In this document: positions 1 through 7,321 of the stretch, one piece after another
How positions within the stretch are numbered: position 1 is the first letter of the stretch
How the letters are laid out: the number at the start of each line of letters is the position of its first letter
Assembly: GCA_002343335.1 (NCBI GenBank)
Contig: DDSI01000127.1
Coordinates: forward strand, 2,376-31,889
From: Bacteriovoracaceae bacterium UBA2394
GTDB taxonomy: Bacteria > Bdellovibrionota > UBA2394
Direction: 5' to 3'
Length of the DNA: 29,514 bases
The notes under the pieces: generated by a model
Databases searched by the model: none
What the model saw: the letters and a program-made list of their open reading frames with translations, nothing else
What the model was told of the DNA's origin: nothing
Translations under genes and position numbers: made by a program

Positions 1-72
1 CTCTAATGCCGGAAAGTACTGGTCTCCCGACTTGAGTAATCGGATCGAGTTGCCATCAATCCAATTACTCAT
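1..72 (-). CDS. Phospholipase D / cardiolipin synthase-like protein, 5' end only
   Basis: The first 24 codons of a minus-strand gene begin at the ATG at 70-72 and run off the left edge. They contain the segment GNSIRLLKSGDQYFPAL, which resembles the N-terminus of bacterial cardiolipin synthases of the ClsB/YbhO type (pattern G-N-x-[IV]-x-L-L-x-x-G-x-x-x-F-P-A). Those enzymes join phosphatidyl groups at the inner membrane using HKD motifs, which would lie outside this window. The start overlaps the end of the upstream EEP-family gene by 8 bases, so translation is probably coupled. In E. coli the EEP gene ybhP sits next to clsB (ybhO) in the same order, which supports the call. Only a short stretch is visible, so confidence is moderate. 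Confidence 0.55.
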   Translation of the reverse strand, partial: MSNWIDGNSIRLLKSGDQYFPALE

Positions 73-838
73 AGTGCCAATCCAGAGGTAAAGTCTCGGC
101 AACTAGAGGGTTGTGATCGGACAAATTCGACCAGGGTTGTCCATTTAAAGTTTCCGCATGGAGCACGGTCAAACCTCGCACGTAGATGCGATCCAAACTT
201 AGGAGAGGGAGTTTTGAAGGGAATGTCTTAGGAAACATTCCATAGCGAATCTTATGAGATTCGCGGATTCCAAGGCGTTGGCAGAATGTTCGGTCTCCAT
301 TTTGAAGCCAGTCATTAAAATCGCCAGCAACGATGAGGGGCGTGTTGGCTGGAATGTTTTCCTCCACGTAATCTGCGATCATGCTGAATTGTTGTTTTCG
401 GTGTCGTCCGAGTAAGCCCAAATGAACGCATATACAATGGATGGCTTGTTCATTTGAAAAAGCATTGCCGATCTCGCAGTGCAGTAGGCCGCGCTTTTCC
501 AGAGCGTATGTGCTGATGTTTTCATTGTGCTTATGCCTAATGGGAAATTTAGAAAGAATGGCGTTCCCGTGATGCCCCTCCGTATAAACGGCGTTCATTC
601 CATAAGCGAACTCAGGCCAGATAGTATCTGCGAGATATTCGTATTGTGGGACCTTGGGCCAGTTTTCCACTCGCGATGAATTCCTTTTATTTTCTCCCGA
701 TACCTCCTGCAGAAAAACAAGATCGGCCGATATGCTACGAATGGCGTCTCGCAGCTCACTCAAGACAAATTTCGTTTTTAGAGCGCTAAAACCCTTGTGC
801 GTGTTCAGTGTAAGAATTCGCAAAGACCGCAGCTCCAT
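65..838 (-). CDS. Endonuclease/exonuclease/phosphatase (EEP) family protein, YbhP-like
   Basis: This 257-residue protein carries the whole EEP fold signature. It has an Asn near the start (LTLNTH, N12), the metal-binding Glu (FLQEV, E45), a His in VHLGLLGRH (H139), AGDFND (D173, N175), LDRIYV (D216) and the terminal SDHNPL (D241, H242). EEP proteins are metal-dependent phosphodiesterases that act on nucleic acids, phospholipids or sugar phosphates; the substrate here cannot be told from sequence. There is no signal peptide, so it is probably cytoplasmic. It lies 29 bases after a response regulator and overlaps a cardiolipin synthase-like gene by 8 bases. That pairing (ybhP-clsB in E. coli) hints at a role in phospholipid metabolism. 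Confidence 0.85.
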   Translation of the reverse strand: MELRSLRILTLNTHKGFSALKTKFVLSELRDAIRSISADLVFLQEVSGENKRNSSRVENWPKVPQYEYLADTIWPEFAYGMNAVYTEGHHGNAILSKFPIRHKHNENISTYALEKRGLLHCEIGNAFSNEQAIHCICVHLGLLGRHRKQQFSMIADYVEENIPANTPLIVAGDFNDWLQNGDRTFCQRLGIRESHKIRYGMFPKTFPSKLPLLSLDRIYVRGLTVLHAETLNGQPWSNLSDHNPLVAETLPLDWHYE

Positions 839-867
839 GAGAACATCATTCCAGAAGAACTCCGTTC

Positions 868-1308
868 TTAAAAGTGCGGCGATGATTCATGTCCCATCGT
901 CTTTCGAAGGACTTGATCGATCTTTCGGATGACTTCCGCGTAATCCTTTACAAACGCGGGTTTTACAATGAATGAGTCGATTTGATTGCGATAGGCTTTG
1001 GTGACGTGTTCACTCGTGTCCGCGCCCGAGAAGACCACGATGGGCATCTTAGGAAAGCGCTTGGAGCTCCGAACGAACTGGATCAAGGGTAGGACGTCCA
1101 TATCGGGAAGGTGATAATCGAATAAACCGAGGTGGGGGAGAGAGTATTCTCCGTGCGAATCTAAATCATTTAAGTAGTTAAGGGCCTTCGTTCCCGTATC
1201 AAAATGAATGACTTCGGCCGGCGTTTTGTTTTCAGCAATAATTTCTTTGAAGATGAGCGCATCTCCCGGGTTGTCTTCAATGTGAAGAATGCGAGGCGTA
1301 TTAGCCAT
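868..1308 (-). CDS. Single-domain response regulator
   Basis: This 146-residue protein is a receiver (CheY-like) domain with no output domain. The acidic pair is in LHIEDNPGD (E11, D12), the phosphoacceptor is D64 in LFDYHLPD, the switch Ser is in VVFSGAD, and the conserved Lys is K116 in FIVKPA. The N-terminal EDNPGD form is typical of the Rcp1-like receivers that often accompany phytochrome or hybrid kinases. A Shine-Dalgarno-like TTAGGT overlaps the stop of the upstream receiver gene about 5 bases before this ATG, so the two are almost certainly co-translated. No kinase is encoded nearby on this strand. It probably acts as a phosphate shuttle or a protein-protein switch in the cytoplasm. 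Confidence 0.88.
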   Translation of the reverse strand: MANTPRILHIEDNPGDALIFKEIIAENKTPAEVIHFDTGTKALNYLNDLDSHGEYSLPHLGLFDYHLPDMDVLPLIQFVRSSKRFPKMPIVVFSGADTSEHVTKAYRNQIDSFIVKPAFVKDYAEVIRKIDQVLRKTMGHESSPHF

Positions 1309-1315
1309 TGCGTAC

Positions 1316-1777
1316 CTAAGCCAGCTCCGCCGCCCCCGGTAGTCGAGCGGTGCGAAACCAAAACTTTTCGATATTTTGGAAGACTTCCAAAAACTGTTCC
1401 AGAGACTCAGATTTTCGAATGTAGCAGCTGGCCTGTAAGTCGTAGCTTATGTTGATATCTTGTTCAGCCTCTGAGGATGTAAGGACGATGACGGGGATGC
1501 GTCGCAATTCGCGATCTCTTTTTATTTCCTTCAGTACTTCTCGGCCGTCGAGTTTGGGAATGTTTAAATCCATAAGGATCAAATCAGGGCGAGGAGCTTC
1601 AACATAATCTCCTTCTCTCTTCAAAAAATTGAGAGCTTGATCGCCGTCCATCACAACGCTCACGCGAGTGGGGACCGTAAGACCCGAAAAAGCAATTTCG
1701 GCTAACTTAATGTCGCCAAGATTGTCTTCAACGTGAAGAATTTCCACCGGCCTTTCGGTCCAAGAATCCACTGCCAT
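1316..1777 (-). CDS. Single-domain response regulator, Rcp1-like
   Basis: This 153-residue receiver domain has HVEDNLGD near the N-terminus, phosphoacceptor D70 in LILMDLNIPKLDGREVL, switch residues in VIVLTSSEAE and the conserved Lys at K122 (YIRKS). The LNIPKLDG loop and the long beta3-alpha3 region match Rcp1-type receivers, which act as partners of bacteriophytochrome-like or hybrid kinases. It is the middle gene of three consecutive response regulators: 36 bases after the LuxR-type regulator and 7 bases before the next receiver. A G-rich stretch (GGGGGTT) about 6 bases before the ATG may serve as ribosome binding site. The cognate kinase is not visible in this window. Confidence 0.9.
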   Translation of the reverse strand: MAVDSWTERPVEILHVEDNLGDIKLAEIAFSGLTVPTRVSVVMDGDQALNFLKREGDYVEAPRPDLILMDLNIPKLDGREVLKEIKRDRELRRIPVIVLTSSEAEQDINISYDLQASCYIRKSESLEQFLEVFQNIEKFWFRTARLPGAAELA

Positions 1778-1813
1778 AACGAACCCCCGAGGTAAGACGC
1801 CCTAAAGTAAAAA

Positions 1814-2470
1814 TCAAGTAGGGAAAATCATATTGAAGAATTCCGTTCGGCTCTTCACTGCACATTTCTGAAAGATAACCGTTAAATGAAACTTAATTGT
1901 TTTCTCAGTGTTTCCCATAACCTCCGCGATTTCTCGATTAGACAGTCCCTTCAAGACGAGACGAGAAATTTCTCGTTCTTTGGGCGTGAAGTGGTGCAAA
2001 TCAAAAAATCGCTCCATCATTCCAATGAGACCTCGTGGTTCGTCCCACGCGCGCTCTAGAATTTTGAAAAGTTCATTTGGCTCAAAGGGTTTTTCCAAGA
2101 GGTGCGTCGCGCCCTTATTTAAGGAAGTCTTGGCAATTTCCAAATCCGCACGGGAGGTGATGACTACAATCGGCAATCCTTGACCATCGAGTTCCTGAAT
2201 GAGGTCTAAGCCCGATTTGCCTCCTTCGAGGTAAACATCCGTAATCACAGCATGAAATTGATGATCTGCAAGGGCCTGAGAGGCGTCTCTGCAATTCTTG
2301 ACCCACATACAGTTTAAGCCCTTGTGAGTCATTTCCTTTTGAAGCCAACTGCCCGTGAGCTCGTCATCTTCCACTAGGAGTACTCTGCCTTTTAGCTGAT
2401 CTTGGCTCATGTGATTAACTTTAGGAGCGTCATAAGGATCTAATTTTTTTACTGCTACCATAATAAACAA
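1814..2470 (-). CDS. Two-component response regulator, receiver plus LuxR-type HTH
   Basis: Residues about 28-145 form a receiver domain with VLLVEDDE, phosphoacceptor D78 (VITDVYLEGG), IVVITSRAD and conserved K127 (LLEKPF). Residues about 158-212 form a LuxR/FixJ-type DNA-binding HTH: FTPKEREISRLVLKGLSNRE, then IAEVMGNTEKTIKFHL. FixJ-family proteins bind DNA when phosphorylated and usually activate transcription. The start is uncertain: the first ATG (2470) has no clear ribosome binding site, and Met4 or Met21 (MSQDQL, just before the receiver) are alternatives. It heads the minus-strand group of three response regulators and is divergent from the small HisKA-like gene at 2592, with 121 bases between them that may hold both promoters. 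Confidence 0.9.
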   Translation of the reverse strand: MFIMVAVKKLDPYDAPKVNHMSQDQLKGRVLLVEDDELTGSWLQKEMTHKGLNCMWVKNCRDASQALADHQFHAVITDVYLEGGKSGLDLIQELDGQGLPIVVITSRADLEIAKTSLNKGATHLLEKPFEPNELFKILERAWDEPRGLIGMMERFFDLHHFTPKEREISRLVLKGLSNREIAEVMGNTEKTIKFHLTVIFQKCAVKSRTEFFNMIFPT

Positions 2471-2591
2471 TGTCTTACTTGATTGGAGCGTAATTTCCCA
2501 GTAAATGGAGCGATCCTTCTGCCGGACCTAAGTTAGGGGTTACACAGAAGTTTCTTAATTTGCAGGTAAATACTTACTAAATTGATGCACT

Positions 2592-2867
2592 ATGGATGCC
2601 CAAGAATTGATCAATGCCGATGCGATCGAAACATCTCTTAAAGTGTCATCGCATGCCGTCGATGAAAGAGAGATGCGAGCAGAATATTTTCACGATATCC
2701 AAAGCCCGCTCATGTCGTTGAAAGCGGGTCTATCCTTGCTCGACTCAATGAAAAATAAGGCTTCCGCTTCGTCAGGGGAATTCGACATCGTCTTAGAGCG
2801 AATGCGAAATCAAATCGTCAAAATTGACCGCGCCGCTAGGCTGTTGAAAGCCTCGCTCAGAGACTAA
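2592..2867 (+). CDS. Stand-alone HisKA-like (DHp) phosphoacceptor protein
   Basis: The 91-residue protein contains EYFHDIQSPLMSLKAGLSLL around residues 31-50. This resembles an H-box of histidine kinases: His34, an acidic residue next to it (D35), then S-P-L. The following residues (to about 88) form a second amphipathic helix (VLERMRNQIVKIDRAARLL), as in the two-helix dimerisation domain. No ATP-binding (HATPase) domain follows; the stop comes right after the second helix. It could be a phosphotransfer protein, a phosphatase or decoy for the divergent response regulators, or a remnant of a larger kinase. The ribosome binding site is weak. The assignment rests on the H-box pattern and the helix layout only. 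Confidence 0.6.
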   Translation: MDAQELINADAIETSLKVSSHAVDEREMRAEYFHDIQSPLMSLKAGLSLLDSMKNKASASSGEFDIVLERMRNQIVKIDRAARLLKASLRD

Positions 2868-2888
2868 CGATAAAGAAGCCTTCCGTTT

Positions 2889-3086
2889 TTACATTTCAGC
2901 TGCTGTGGGATGGCTGCGAACCCATTCGAAAAGTTGCGACTGCAATTCTTCATTGAGACGATTTGCAAATACGGAGTGCATCTCGTCGGAATTTTCTAAA
3001 AATTCGTCCAACGCTTTAATCTCGTCGATTTCGTCGGAAACCGTTTTTCTGCCATTCCTTGCAAAGGAGAGATTTGCCTTATCCAT
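2889..3086 (-). CDS. Small hypothetical protein (65 aa)
   Basis: I do not recognise this protein. It is charged and mostly helical by composition, with an acidic middle (SDEIDEIKALDEFLENSDE) and no signal peptide or membrane segment. An in-frame ATG exists at 3098, but the ATG at 3086 is preferred because a GGAGGT Shine-Dalgarno lies 4 bases upstream of it; that GGAGGT sits between the two ATGs and could not serve the first one. The strong ribosome binding site is the main reason for believing the gene is real. It is tail-to-tail with the HisKA-like gene (21 bases apart) and divergent from the DUF1295 gene. Confidence 0.6.
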   Translation of the reverse strand: MDKANLSFARNGRKTVSDEIDEIKALDEFLENSDEMHSVFANRLNEELQSQLFEWVRSHPTAAEM

Positions 3087-3090
3087 TTTG

Positions 3091-3096
3091 ACCTCC
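3091..3096 (-). promoter_or_regulatory. Ribosome binding site deciding the start of the 65-aa gene
   Basis: The minus strand reads GGAGGT-CAAA-ATG here. It is one of the best Shine-Dalgarno matches in the window and places the start at 3086 rather than 3098. Confidence 0.65.
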
Positions 3097-3184
3097 ATCT
3101 ATCTTTAACCCTAGGTAACTAAGCCCAGCGTTATCGATTGCCATAGGTGATGACAATCAGACTTCTGTCCGATTCCATAAGGAG

Positions 3185-3976
3185 ATGGATTTAATCTTCG
3201 TCACTTGGGCCGCAATGAGTCTCGTCATGTTCATTTTATGGATTATCGAACGAGCAACCAAAGATGCGAGCATCGTGGATGTCGGCTGGGCTTACGGTTT
3301 GGGATTCACTGCGTTAGGCTATGGCTACTTTGCGAATGGCGATGAGATCCGAAGAGGATTGATTGCGATTTTAGCGGGCGCTTGGTCTCTTCGGTTGGGA
3401 ACCTATCTTTTAAATAATCGAGTGATCGGAAAATCCGAAGACGCGCGCTATGTTGAGCTAAGAGACAAATGGGGAAGAAAAGCGGGTCGAAATTTTTTTC
3501 TCTTCTTTCAGTTTCAAGCATTGCTTGTGGTCGCCTTCTCAATTCCATACTGGGTAGTTGCCGAAGCATCATGGAACAATGAACTACGCTGGCAAGATTA
3601 TGTTGGAATCGGAATTTGGGCAGTCTCTGTCTTGGGCGAATCCATAGCAGACCGACAATTGGCACAATTTCGAGAGGATCCCGCTTCTAAAGGGAAAACA
3701 TGTCAAAGGGGATTGTGGCGTTACTCTCGACATCCCAATTATTTTTTCGAGTGGCTGCATTGGTGGGGGTACGTTTTCATCGCATGGAATGCTCCCTATT
3801 GGGGTCTTTCACTATTGGGGCCCGCACTGATGTTTTATTTTCTATTTAAAATTACGGGCATTCCGCCCACGGAAGCCCGTGCACTGAAATCCAGATCGGA
3901 TTACAAAACATATCAAGAGAGAACGAGCATGTTTTTTCCTTGGTTTCCAAAGAAGATAAAAGGGAGTGAAGTCTAA
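3185..3976 (+). CDS. DUF1295 family membrane protein (steroid 5-alpha-reductase-like)
   Basis: This 263-residue, strongly hydrophobic protein has about six predicted membrane segments. It carries the DUF1295 hallmarks: KDASIVDVGWAYG near residue 26-38 and, toward the C-terminus, GLWRYSRHPNYFFEWLHWWG, the R-x-S-R-H-P-N-Y motif that this family shares with isoprenylcysteine methyltransferases and steroid 5-alpha reductases. Family members are presumed to be NAD(P)H-dependent reductases of lipid double bonds, but few are characterised. The gene is 2 bases from a CFA synthase-like methyltransferase, a pairing seen in many bacteria, which suggests a joint role in modifying membrane acyl chains. 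The AAGGAG sequence abuts the ATG without the usual spacing, so Met11 (3215) is an alternative start. Confidence 0.85.
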   Translation: MDLIFVTWAAMSLVMFILWIIERATKDASIVDVGWAYGLGFTALGYGYFANGDEIRRGLIAILAGAWSLRLGTYLLNNRVIGKSEDARYVELRDKWGRKAGRNFFLFFQFQALLVVAFSIPYWVVAEASWNNELRWQDYVGIGIWAVSVLGESIADRQLAQFREDPASKGKTCQRGLWRYSRHPNYFFEWLHWWGYVFIAWNAPYWGLSLLGPALMFYFLFKITGIPPTEARALKSRSDYKTYQERTSMFFPWFPKKIKGSEV

Positions 3977-3978
3977 AG

Positions 3979-5013
3979 ATGGGTTTAGGAATTCGAGTTG
4001 CTGAGAAAGGATGGGTGCCAGATGCGCTCATTCGAAGAGCGATTCGGCAGCTGCTTGAGAAGCGTAGGGGTGAACTGGAGTTCGGGGGCGTGGAGAGTCA
4101 GGGAATCCGTCTTCAAAATTTTATTTCGGAAATGCTTAAAGCTCCGATCGCTTTGGAGACTCGCGCGGCGAATGAGCAACACTACGAAATGCCACCGGAT
4201 TTCATGAAGCTGGTCTTGGGACCAAGGATGAAATACTCAAGTTGCCTCTACCGTTCTGGAACCGAATCGCTTCAAGAAGCGGAAGAGACCATGCTCCAAC
4301 TTACCGCGGAGAGAGCAGAATTAAAGGATGGTCAAAATATACTGGAGCTGGGCTGTGGGTGGGGATCACTAAGTCTGTGGATGGCGGAACAGTTTCCACG
4401 CGCAAACGTCCTCGGCATTTCCAATTCAAAACCGCAACGGGAATTCATTTTGAGCCACGCGCGTGAGCGAAAAATTAAAAATCTAGATATTCAAACGGTT
4501 GATATCAATGAATTCACGATTCCTTCGCAGCAATACGATCGCATCGTGTCGGTGGAAATGTTCGAGCACACTCGAAACTGGAAAATGCTATTTAAAAAGA
4601 TTGCGGAAGGCTTGAAAAGCGACGGCAAATTATTTTTCCATATTTTCACTCATCATGCGCATCCTTATGCTTTTGAAACCGACGGAGACGATAATTGGCT
4701 TGGAAAATATTTTTTTACTGGAGGGATGATGCCTTCCGATGCATTGCCCTTTTACTTTCAAAACGATTTGCAATTTGAGTGTTCCTGGCGGGTGAGTGGG
4801 CGTCATTACGGTCAGACCGCAGAGCATTGGCTGCGGAACCTCGATGAAAACAGAGAATCAGCGTTTGAATCGTTTAAGAAAGTCTTTGGAGCAGATCAGG
4901 CAGCAACTTGGATTCAGCGCTGGCGAATTTTTTTCATGTCATGCGCTGAACTATGGAACTATCGGGATGGAAATGAGTGGCTTGTGTCGCACTATCGAGC
5001 GGTGAGGCGCTGA
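3979..5013 (+). CDS. Cyclopropane-fatty-acyl-phospholipid synthase-like methyltransferase
   Basis: The 344-residue protein is a SAM-dependent methyltransferase of the CFA synthase/coclaurine N-methyltransferase group. Visible signatures are NEQHYEMPPDF (66-75), the SAM-binding motif ILELGCGWGSLSLW (121-134), VSVEMFEHTRNW (191-201) and GKYFFTGGMMPS (242-253). It lacks the long N-terminal domain of E. coli Cfa (382 residues), which points to the shorter family branch. The likely reaction is methyl transfer to an unsaturated acyl chain of a membrane phospholipid, giving a cyclopropane or methyl-branched product, but an amine-methylating function cannot be excluded. It is in a two-gene operon with the upstream DUF1295 gene. 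Its 3' end overlaps the convergent gene by 22 bases. Confidence 0.83.
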   Translation: MGLGIRVAEKGWVPDALIRRAIRQLLEKRRGELEFGGVESQGIRLQNFISEMLKAPIALETRAANEQHYEMPPDFMKLVLGPRMKYSSCLYRSGTESLQEAEETMLQLTAERAELKDGQNILELGCGWGSLSLWMAEQFPRANVLGISNSKPQREFILSHARERKIKNLDIQTVDINEFTIPSQQYDRIVSVEMFEHTRNWKMLFKKIAEGLKSDGKLFFHIFTHHAHPYAFETDGDDNWLGKYFFTGGMMPSDALPFYFQNDLQFECSWRVSGRHYGQTAEHWLRNLDENRESAFESFKKVFGADQAATWIQRWRIFFMSCAELWNYRDGNEWLVSHYRAVRR

Positions 5014-5825
5014 ATTTCGTAGAGTATGGCCATCGCCCAATTGGCATCCACACTGGAATGGACGACATCACGCGTGAGCAAATGTTCAAGTCGCTTTAAA
5101 ATTCCGTCGGCCAATTGCCAACCCAAGGGGTGATCAGCCTCTCGTATTCGAACGATGTGGAGTCTATCTAAAAAGGTCAGTTCAGTCGGCGAAATAGCGT
5201 GCCATCGCAATTGGAGAGTGATGAGAGCATCCTGCATTTCCACATATCGCGCTCGATCTGGACTTTCTAAATGTTTGAGGATTCGTTCCATCACTCTGGC
5301 CAGCAAAGGTTGGATTTGATTGGAGGCATTCATGGTCGAGCCGTGAGTGTAAAGAAGTAGCAGCAGATCCATCGTGTCAACCAGTGAGGGCCGATCCGTC
5401 GGACGGTAGCTCAGGTCCACAAGATCTTCCGCAAGCTTGAGCCATCGATTTAAAGTGATTTCATCCAGGGCTTTGCCTTTAGAAAGTAGATTTGCAAACA
5501 TCTCTTCATAAACTCGAAGATGCATGGTTCCCAGTTCACTGACGAATTGGTCGTGATCCTCTCGGATCATGTCCAAAGCTTCGGGATGATTCGATCGAGC
5601 ATGTTGAAGGAGTTCGGAGGTGGTGGTTTGGAGCACGACGGTTTGGTTGCCGAGCGCTTGGACTTCCAGGTCTCGGATTTTTTCAGCGGATCGTTCTGAA
5701 TTTGTAAAATAGAAGATAAGTCCGTGGCACGCCCGAGCGAAATGAAATCGCAACGGCAGCGCTTCTAAAGACAATGGAACGCAGGCAATGACCTGCATTG
5801 CGAGAATCACCCTGAGGGTGCTCAC
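4992..5825 (-). CDS. Hypothetical secreted helical protein
   Basis: I do not recognise this protein. The open frame extends upstream to 6032 but would then run across the rmuC start, so a later start is needed. A GTG at 5825 gives a plausible signal peptide (basic start STLR, hydrophobic VILAMQVIACVPLS, then LEA). The ATG at 5798 (268 residues) is the alternative, and an internal GTG at 5810 is also possible. The mature part is rich in Leu, Glu and Arg and appears all-helical. It includes MDLLLLLYTHGS and several heptad-like stretches, with no catalytic motif that I can see. It is divergent from rmuC (124 bases between starts) and its stop lies inside the end of the CFA-like gene. A secreted or periplasmic location is inferred from the N-terminus only. 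Confidence 0.65.
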   Translation of the reverse strand: MSTLRVILAMQVIACVPLSLEALPLRFHFARACHGLIFYFTNSERSAEKIRDLEVQALGNQTVVLQTTTSELLQHARSNHPEALDMIREDHDQFVSELGTMHLRVYEEMFANLLSKGKALDEITLNRWLKLAEDLVDLSYRPTDRPSLVDTMDLLLLLYTHGSTMNASNQIQPLLARVMERILKHLESPDRARYVEMQDALITLQLRWHAISPTELTFLDRLHIVRIREADHPLGWQLADGILKRLEHLLTRDVVHSSVDANWAMAILYEIQRLTAR

Positions 5826-5949
5826 ACCTTGACTACCCCAAAAACCCAAGATTCTAGCGGTAGCAGAAAAAATCTCCCGATGTCCAGAAAGGCAGTTCTC
5901 GACACCCCCAACGAAATCTATGAGTCTACGAGAAACGGGGCATGAGAAA

Positions 5950-7212
5950 ATGATTTCATTACAAATCAGTCTGGTAATTTTAGGAAGCGTGGCAATCGGC
6001 GGGGCCCTCGGATGGGTTATTTCGACGGTCATCTATAAAGAAAAAATGGCGGGACGCGATGCCCGACTCAGGGAGTTCGAGAGGCGCGCTTCTGAAACGG
6101 ATAAAGAGAAGGAACAATTGGTCCATGTATTTCGCTCGCTTTCTTCCGATGCACTTCAAAAAAATAACGAATCGTTTTTAGAGCTCGCCAAACTGCAGCT
6201 GGAGAAATTTCAAGAGACTGCCAGGGCCGATTTATCCAAGCGCCAAGATTCAATCCAAGATTTAGTTAAGCCCGTGAAAGAGTCTTTGGAGCGGGTCGAT
6301 CTGAAAATTCAAGAAATTGAAAGATCTCGGACCAGGGGAGATGAAGCTGTCCTTCAACAAGTGAAGGCTCTGGTCGATACACAGCGGGAATTGAAAACGG
6401 AAACTTCTCGTCTCGTGAATGCACTCCGAGCTCCGCAGGGAAGAGGACAATGGGGAGAGATGCAACTCCGTCGGGTCGTTGAGATGGCGGGAATGATCGA
6501 ACACTGCGATTTTCAAACTCAGCAATCGGTGAAGACCGAGGAGGGGCGCCTACGTCCGGACTTGATTGTTAAATTACCGGGCAAAAAGAATATTGTCGTG
6601 GACGCTAAGACTCCTTTGCTGGCGTACCTTGAGGCAATTCAAGCCACTGATGGAAAAACGAAGAGAGACAAACTCGTCGAACATGCTCGACAAGTGCGTA
6701 AGCACATGGAGCAATTGAGTCGAAAATCCTATTGGGACCAATTTCAACCGGCGCCAGAATTTGTAGTCTTATTTCTTCCAGGTGAATCCTTCTTTAGTGC
6801 CGCTTTAGAATACGATCCTTCGCTCTTGGAACTTGGAGTTTCTCAAAATGTCATTCTAGCGACACCCACCACTTTGATCGCGCTTTTGCGGGCGGTAGCC
6901 TATGGATGGCGGCAGGAGAGTCTTACTGAAAATGCAAAAATGATTGGGGAGCTGGGTAAGGAGCTCTACAAGCGATTGAGTGATATGGGGGGACATCTCG
7001 GGCGTCTCGGGCGGAGCTTGGAGAGCTCCGTAGATGCTTACAATAAAACAATTGGAAGCGTTGAGACTCGCGTCCTGGTGAGCGCTCGAAAATTTCGGGA
7101 ATTGGATGCCTCCAATTTGGGAATTGAGATGGAGGTAATTCCTCCGATAGAGCAAAAACCTCGTGGAATTGAGGCCCCTGATCTCACGCTGCGATCTGAA
7201 ACAGAAAATTAA
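5950..7212 (+). CDS. rmuC: DNA recombination protein RmuC
   Basis: The order of elements matches RmuC. There is an N-terminal membrane anchor (LQISLVILGSVAIGGALGWV), a long coiled coil (about residues 30-155 rich in Glu, Lys and Gln), then the conserved nuclease-like core: LRAPQGRGQWGEMQLRRVVE, RPDLIVKLPGKKNIVVDAKT, FVVLFLPGESFFSAAL and ATPTTLIALLRAVAYGWRQE. RmuC limits recombination at inverted repeats and has a PD-(D/E)xK-like fold. The D-x-K of VVDAKTP fits that. Met11 of the longest frame (5950) is chosen because it sits directly before the membrane segment; an ATG at 5920 is the alternative. A 7-bp hairpin without a T tract (7219-7236) follows the stop. Confidence 0.93.
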   Translation: MISLQISLVILGSVAIGGALGWVISTVIYKEKMAGRDARLREFERRASETDKEKEQLVHVFRSLSSDALQKNNESFLELAKLQLEKFQETARADLSKRQDSIQDLVKPVKESLERVDLKIQEIERSRTRGDEAVLQQVKALVDTQRELKTETSRLVNALRAPQGRGQWGEMQLRRVVEMAGMIEHCDFQTQQSVKTEEGRLRPDLIVKLPGKKNIVVDAKTPLLAYLEAIQATDGKTKRDKLVEHARQVRKHMEQLSRKSYWDQFQPAPEFVVLFLPGESFFSAALEYDPSLLELGVSQNVILATPTTLIALLRAVAYGWRQESLTENAKMIGELGKELYKRLSDMGGHLGRLGRSLESSVDAYNKTIGSVETRVLVSARKFRELDASNLGIEMEVIPPIEQKPRGIEAPDLTLRSETEN

Positions 7213-7321
7213 TGGGAGTGCGCAACGGGTTGCGTAGTGCCGGAACAAATCGCCGTTTACCCTGGATATATCGAAGATTCAAAGCCTCTAGAGTGGTCTA
7301 AAGATTGCATTTAAATGGGGA

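Noticed and set aside
5826..6032. N-terminal extension of the secreted protein at 4992
   Set aside because: It would cross the rmuC start, lacks a ribosome binding site, and the signal peptide only appears when translation begins near 5825.
7219..7236. Hairpin TGCGCAA-CGGG-TTGCGTA after rmuC as a terminator
   Set aside because: The 7-bp stem includes a wobble pair and has no T tract after it, so an intrinsic terminator is not supported.
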